A stretch of 64,000 nt of DNA from Gigantopelta aegis (taxonomy: Eukaryota > Mollusca > Gastropoda > Neomphalida > Peltospiridae), in contig NC_054704.1 in the NCBI RefSeq assembly GCF_016097555.1, positions 75,662,118 through 75,726,117 of the forward strand, given 5' to 3'. Positions 62,901 through 64,000 of this stretch are shown here, piece after piece; within the stretch, counting starts at the first letter, position 1; the number at the start of each line of letters is the position of its first letter. The notes under the pieces are model-generated. The model saw only the letters and a list, made by a program, of their open reading frames with translations. It did no database searches and was not told the DNA's origin. The translations under genes were made by a program, and so were the position numbers.

Positions 62901-63990
62901 ATTTTTTTTTTTCTCTCACTGTTACCTTACGAAATGTGCCACAATAGACTAGAATGGTAACTTTTTTTTTCTTTAGAGCTATTTGTAGAAGTCAGCGGCT
63001 AAAAAATAAAAGTGAAAAATACGACTTTTTTATATATTTTATTTGAGCAAAATTTACGTCGGCCACCGAATAATAAAAAAATACTGGCCTAGTGGTGTAG
63101 AACACAAAATTGTGCAATGAGGTAATACTTAGAAGTGTAAAAATTTATAAATAGAGGTTATTACCAGAGTGTTTTTCAGTATCGTCAGTATTATATATTA
63201 GGAATACAAATTGTATTATGCGAGCATAATACATTATTTTTATTCCTAATATATGATATTGACGATACCGAAATACATAAGGGTAATAATCTCTTTATCA
63301 TATAATCTCAAGCTTAATACAAAGTGTTTTTGTAAACTGTTCACGCAACTTTAATTCCAGTCCACCATTACTAGATATTCAAATGATGTAAGAATATGTG
63401 GCGCGGTGTATTTTTGAATGGAAATGATGTCAAACTTGAATGACGTCATTTTGGATGTCCTTACATCAAAATAAACTTATGCCTAACGTTTTTTGTTTTC
63501 TGAATGCTGGACAGCTTTTAGTGTCAAATTGCCATTGAAATGTTTTTATTTGATGACTATGAATGCATATGTCAATCATGGAGTGTCACCCAAGTACGTT
63601 TGCTTAAAGGTCAATAAAATTAGTACCGAGACTTCGACTAATTTACATCTAATTTGCAAAGTTATCAAATTCTTAAAGTATGTGATCTGAAAAATATCAC
63701 ATACTTTGATTGCACTGAAAATGTAAGATATTATATGATAAATCAAGTTATTCTTTTTAACAAGGGCTGCTTGAGTTAGAAGTGCAAGTCTGAACAAACC
63801 AGTTTTAATACGCTAACGTCACAAAAAGCTAGGTTAACACTTGTTTTTACATATTGTCTAGGAATACCTGGTGTTGGGCAGCCGAAAGGTGTAACCATGG
63901 CAACTACAGGTTTGGTTCCTCAGTTTATTGTACAGCAAGCTCCACACACTGGCAAACCAGCTGACGGTACCTCACCTGCTGTGTCACAAG
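41409..63990 (+). CDS. NFRKB: NFRKB (INO80 complex subunit G), 5' part: 22 coding exons, 1,102 codons, continues past the window
   Basis: Exons: 41409-41522, 41767-41844, 42506-42561, 44116-44183, 45132-45259, 45999-46114, 46724-46794, 47146-47274, 48024-48136, 49085-49175, 50042-50261, 51542-51626, 52759-52885, 53371-53554, 54240-54300, 54778-54952, 55577-55683, 56509-56632, 58529-58608, 59978-60827, 62374-62574, 63862-63990; all phases join. The N-terminus reads MMDPNSDVWPGF, then CLLGNEEVQLPELL. The DEUBAD domain (about 40-148) holds TWETVITDAQKEELM and SGEDFKFGNPL. Residues about 395-527 match the winged-helix-like domain (SSFFSLLRDLI, LNTWFLLQPNWVESV). The best-kept block, 528-710, has HGYESVVGPVKGVY, DAAARLPNGEGTR and NTVVSGALDRLH. 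A Ser/Thr/Ala-rich C-terminal part follows. NFRKB recruits and restrains the deubiquitinase UCH37 in INO80. The exon 14 donor (CTCAA|GTCGTA) is weak but the only one giving the right phase. Confidence 0.95.
41578..41690 (+). mobile_element. Degenerate SINE body
   Basis: GTCTCAACCAACTATGTGTT, then AGATGTGGTATGTGTTGTTC and GATGAAATGGTG follow the order of the SINE core. In NFRKB intron 1. Confidence 0.45.
41892..42090 (+). repeat. Two-copy tandem duplication, 94-bp unit
   Basis: AATTTTAAAGCTGTCATAAC through ACTAACTGTTCTTACCACC occurs twice, identical apart from the C-rich junction. It begins about 50 bp after the exon 2 donor. Confidence 0.9.
43104..43954. mobile_element. TTAA-ended MITE (M6), copy 3, long form
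   Basis: Ends TTAAAGGGACACACCCTAGT and, inverted, GAACTAGGGCGTGCGGCTTTAA. At 851 bp it is more than twice as long as the other copies, with a GC-richer middle (43310-43760). In NFRKB intron 3. Confidence 0.75.
44405..44692 (+). mobile_element. SINE-A copy, truncated at the B box, 8-bp target duplication
   Basis: Starts at TTAGGATCGATCC and ends CATTTCCTTCCTTCTGTC. AATATCCT at 44397-44404 and 44693-44700 flanks it. In NFRKB intron 4. Confidence 0.82.
44950..45100 (-). mobile_element. M1-like MITE, partial
   Basis: GGCTCGAACTTAAGAAG, then TTGCCATGGGTGAAACAG and TTTTGAGCCTGCC match the M1 interior in inverse (GGCTGTTTCACC, GGCAGGCTCAAAATGG). The second end is lost next to NFRKB exon 5. Confidence 0.6.
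45476..45752 (+). mobile_element. SINE-B copy
   Basis: Head GGGGCTAGATTTAGCTGTGT, core GGGAAAGTGCATATAAAAGG, tail CCAGTGGTGTCCTTAAACAA with AAAC repeats. The B box is damaged. In NFRKB intron 5. Confidence 0.82.
46861..46985 (+). repeat. Tandem duplication, 56-bp unit, just after exon 7
   Basis: AGTACACAGTTACAGGAAGT through CACCCCAGCC repeated twice, with a third partial start (AGTACACAGT). It begins 66 bp after the exon 7 donor. Confidence 0.9.
47330..47850 (+). mobile_element. SINE-B copy split by other SINE sequence
   Basis: Head at 47330-47412 (GGATTTACCCGAGTAGGGAG, ATAGGATCAAATCTCC) and a body remnant at 47780-47850 (GGAAAAGTACATTTAAAAGA, TCAGAATTAACAAATG) look like two halves of one element, with a minus-strand SINE and other tail-like DNA between. 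Junctions are not clean. Confidence 0.6.
47428..47642 (-). mobile_element. SINE-B copy, 5' truncated, inside another SINE
   Basis: On the minus strand: GTTCCAACCAGTGCACCACA, AAAGATCCCTTGCTGCATTA, and tail AGTGGTGTCGTTAAACAAAA. It ends in a run of CCCAA and AATGAATG repeats. Confidence 0.82.
48405..48470 (-). mobile_element. SINE-A 3' tail fragment
   Basis: Minus-strand CGCCATATAACCGTAAATAA to TTAAATAAACCATTTCCTTC, in NFRKB intron 9. Confidence 0.7.
48782..48844 (+). mobile_element. 63-bp SINE-A tail insertion with 12-bp target duplication
   Basis: Only the last 63 bp of SINE-A (TCCGATGCCATATAACCG to CATTTCCTTC), yet flanked by perfect CTAATTAAAGCT copies at 48770-48781 and 48845-48856. An extreme 5' truncation at insertion, not later decay. 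Confidence 0.93.
49338..49585 (-). repeat. Hairpin (B) with CRE, inverted relative to the one at 55829
   Basis: Hairpin at 49469-49585: outer arms AATAACTAGTAAATGACG and CATTAAGTAGTTATT, loop side CTTGGCAGAGCCTCGG. The loop matches the inverse of the loop of hairpin C (GAGGCTCTGCCGA), so B and C are one family. A perfect TGACGTCA lies at 49338-49345 on the side that corresponds to downstream. Confidence 0.7.
50262..50768 (+). repeat. Three-copy tandem repeat, 169-bp unit, starting at the exon 11 donor
   Basis: GTAAGTTTGTTTGATGTGAT begins at 50262 (the true donor), 50431 and 50600; the units are nearly identical. Each later copy therefore carries a strong GTAAGT donor sequence without its exon. 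Confidence 0.95.
51121..51244. repeat. Hairpin (E), 20-bp outer arms plus inner pairs
   Basis: ATTTCATGGTGTTTTTTCGA pairs with TTTGAAAAAACACCATGAAA; an inner pair GTGAAAACCATATTTTCAC sits near the loop. No perfect TGACGTCA lies close by, unlike hairpins A-D. In NFRKB intron 11. Confidence 0.75.
51604..52450 (+). repeat. Tandem array of exon 12 end plus donor: eight 92-93-bp units and two decayed ones
   Basis: The true exon 12 ends at 51626 with AGCACAGCGAAG|GTATTTC. The last 23 exon nt, the donor, and an intron stretch ending TACTATGTAG are repeated, with exon-like ends at 51718, 51810, 51903, 51996, 52089, 52182 and 52274. Each complete unit thus offers an AG acceptor, a 23-nt exon-like piece (ACTAGTGAGTCAGGACAGCG and AAG) and a GT donor. 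Confidence 0.95.
52636..52758 (+). repeat. 53-bp duplication leading into the exon 13 acceptor
   Basis: ACCACTGTACTTTGATAATG through TTATTTATGATGGCTGTAAC occurs twice, with a third start running into TATTTGTAG, the acceptor of exon 13. Confidence 0.9.
53118..53340 (+). mobile_element. Diverged SINE copy
   Basis: GGTTGTAGTTCAATGGTAAT (A box), GTAGGATCAGCTGAC (B box) and AATGATCCCTTGCTGCTGTG. It ends 30 bp before NFRKB exon 14. Confidence 0.65.
54724..54795 (+). repeat. Duplicated acceptor of exon 16
   Basis: TGTGTTTATATTTTAGAAGA then AAAGATTTGACAGT at 54724-54755 repeats the real junction TTTGTATTTTAG|GAGAAG then AAAGATTTGACAGT. The upstream copy has a usable AG but only about 18 nt of exon sequence. 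Confidence 0.85.
55435..55510 (+). repeat. Dispersed repeat R1 fragment
   Basis: Matches the R1 copy at 28250-28340 in the opposite orientation (see that entry). In NFRKB intron 16. Confidence 0.6.
55829..56069. repeat. Long hairpin (C), about 60-bp arms, with CRE
   Basis: Hairpin 55829-55961: AATAACTGGTTACTGTCTTA, ATATCAGCTTTATCCT and CGAATGCAG on the left pair with CTGCATTCG, AGGATAAAGCTGATAT and AACCAGTTATT on the right. TGACGTCA lies at 56062-56069. In NFRKB intron 17. Confidence 0.88.
56293..56325. repeat. Perfect short palindrome
   Basis: TATATTTTTGGTCA pairs with TGACCAAAAATATA across one base. TCACGTGA lies just upstream, near 56283. Confidence 0.85.
56787..57363 (+). mobile_element. 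SINE-A copy split by a later SINE-C
   Basis: The head at 56787-56875 (GGATGTAGCCCAGTGATAAA, GGGATTGATCCCC) and the body from 57243 (GAGCCAGTGAACCACGACTG) join across the inserted SINE-C; the tail is lost at the next SINE. In NFRKB intron 18. Confidence 0.88.
56876..57242 (+). mobile_element. SINE-C copy, full length, 14-bp target duplication
   Basis: From CCGGCCTTGGTGGCG to TTATATAAAACATTTCTT. Flanked by TCATTGGGCTATTT (56862-56875) and TCATTGGGCTGTTT (57243-57256), one change. The duplicated site is part of the host SINE-A. Confidence 0.92.
57364..57760 (+). mobile_element. SINE-B copy plus an extra SINE-B tail
   Basis: Full SINE-B 57364-57665 (TCACAGGATCGAAGCACC, core, tail CTCTAGTGGTGTCGTTAAAC), followed by a second tail piece 57675-57755 (ACATCCAATAACTGATAATT). 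Four SINE units in all occupy 56787-57760. Confidence 0.8.
57760..58215 (+). other. Unrecognised 460-bp insert with an open frame
   Basis: A 153-codon frame (57754-58215) lies in NFRKB intron 18 between SINE pieces; just after it, TTCAAAAGTTGGGGTATGTG resembles SINE core. The protein has no domain I recognise, and the composition (Thr/Ser/Leu-rich, poly-Phe from T runs) suggests chance. Probably part of an unknown repeat. Confidence 0.3.
59866..59911 (+). repeat. (TG)n microsatellite
   Basis: About 22 TG units upstream of NFRKB exon 20. A Cys/Val-rich start of the long open frame here is repeat translation; the true exon begins at 59978 after TAAACAG. Confidence 0.95.
60795..61800 (+). repeat. 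Tandem array of exon 20 end plus donor, about 16 units
   Basis: The exon ends ACCACCACCATCAAAATACA AG|GTAACG at 60827. The same ACCATCAAAATACAAGGTAA junction recurs about 16 times to 61800, spaced about 45-80 bp, with shorter ACCATCAGAATACAAGG units between. Most copies keep the GT after CAAG, so the intron carries many decoy donors. Confidence 0.95.
63154..63448. repeat. Long hairpin (D), about 68-bp arms, with CRE
   Basis: Hairpin 63154-63293: GAGGTTATTACC, CAGTATCGTCAGTATTATAT, ATTAGGAATA and GTATTATGC pair with GCATAATAC, TATTCCTAATATATGATATT, GACGATACCG and GGTAATAATCTC. TGACGTCA lies at 63441-63448. In NFRKB intron 21. Confidence 0.88.
63600..63715 (+). repeat. Dispersed repeat R3 with terminal hairpin, copy 2
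   Basis: Same hairpin as 22380-22412 (AAGTATGTGATCTGAAAAAT then ATCACATACTTT), with about 60 bp of related sequence before it. Confidence 0.7.
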
Positions 63991-64000
63991 GTCAGTATTA

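Overview
The window is animal nuclear DNA, most likely from a mollusc. It is AT-rich and gene-sparse, with short exons, GT-AG introns and large amounts of short mobile DNA. Four conserved host genes can be read exon by exon. The organism call is an inference: it rests on the gene sequences (invertebrate-like, close to vertebrate orthologues) and on a dense set of tRNA-headed SINEs of a kind I associate with molluscan genomes.

Layout. 1-6.6 kb: a minus-strand single-HMG-box protein gene with an acidic tail (CDS 2765-4370), a long 3' flank and a probable 5' non-coding exon and promoter near 6.5 kb. 6.6-15.2 kb: intergenic DNA with a 390-bp GA tract, a G/T low-complexity block, SINE pieces and a 669-bp element with long inverted ends. 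15.3-20.6 kb: the plus-strand SAP30/SAP30L gene (four exons), whose third intron holds a three-deep nest of small DNA transposons. 20.6-26.7 kb: 3' flank, a Tc1-type transposon with an open transposase frame, SINEs nested in SINEs and a LINE-like 3' end. 26.7-34.9 kb: the minus-strand eIF3f gene (eight exons). 35-41.3 kb: a broken LINE, a TTAA-ended MITE, a (TATAG)20 array and more repeats. 41.3-64 kb: the plus-strand NFRKB (INO80G) gene, 22 coding exons in the window, running off the right edge.

The genes do not form an operon. HMGB and SAP30 act in chromatin (DNA bending; Sin3-HDAC corepressor), NFRKB belongs to the INO80 remodeller, and eIF3f is a translation factor. HMGB and SAP30 sit head to head, as HMGB2 and SAP30 do in human, which suggests an old linkage.

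The most unusual signals are: (1) tandem arrays in NFRKB that begin at splice donors and copy exon end plus donor (exons 11, 12 and 20); (2) four long hairpins, three of them unlike in sequence, each with a perfect TGACGTCA about 100-150 bp away; (3) three MITEs nested in one another; (4) an ACG codon where SAP30L should start; and (5) SINE insertions dated by clean target duplications. I see no prokaryote-like operon, CRISPR array, rRNA gene or free-standing tRNA gene.
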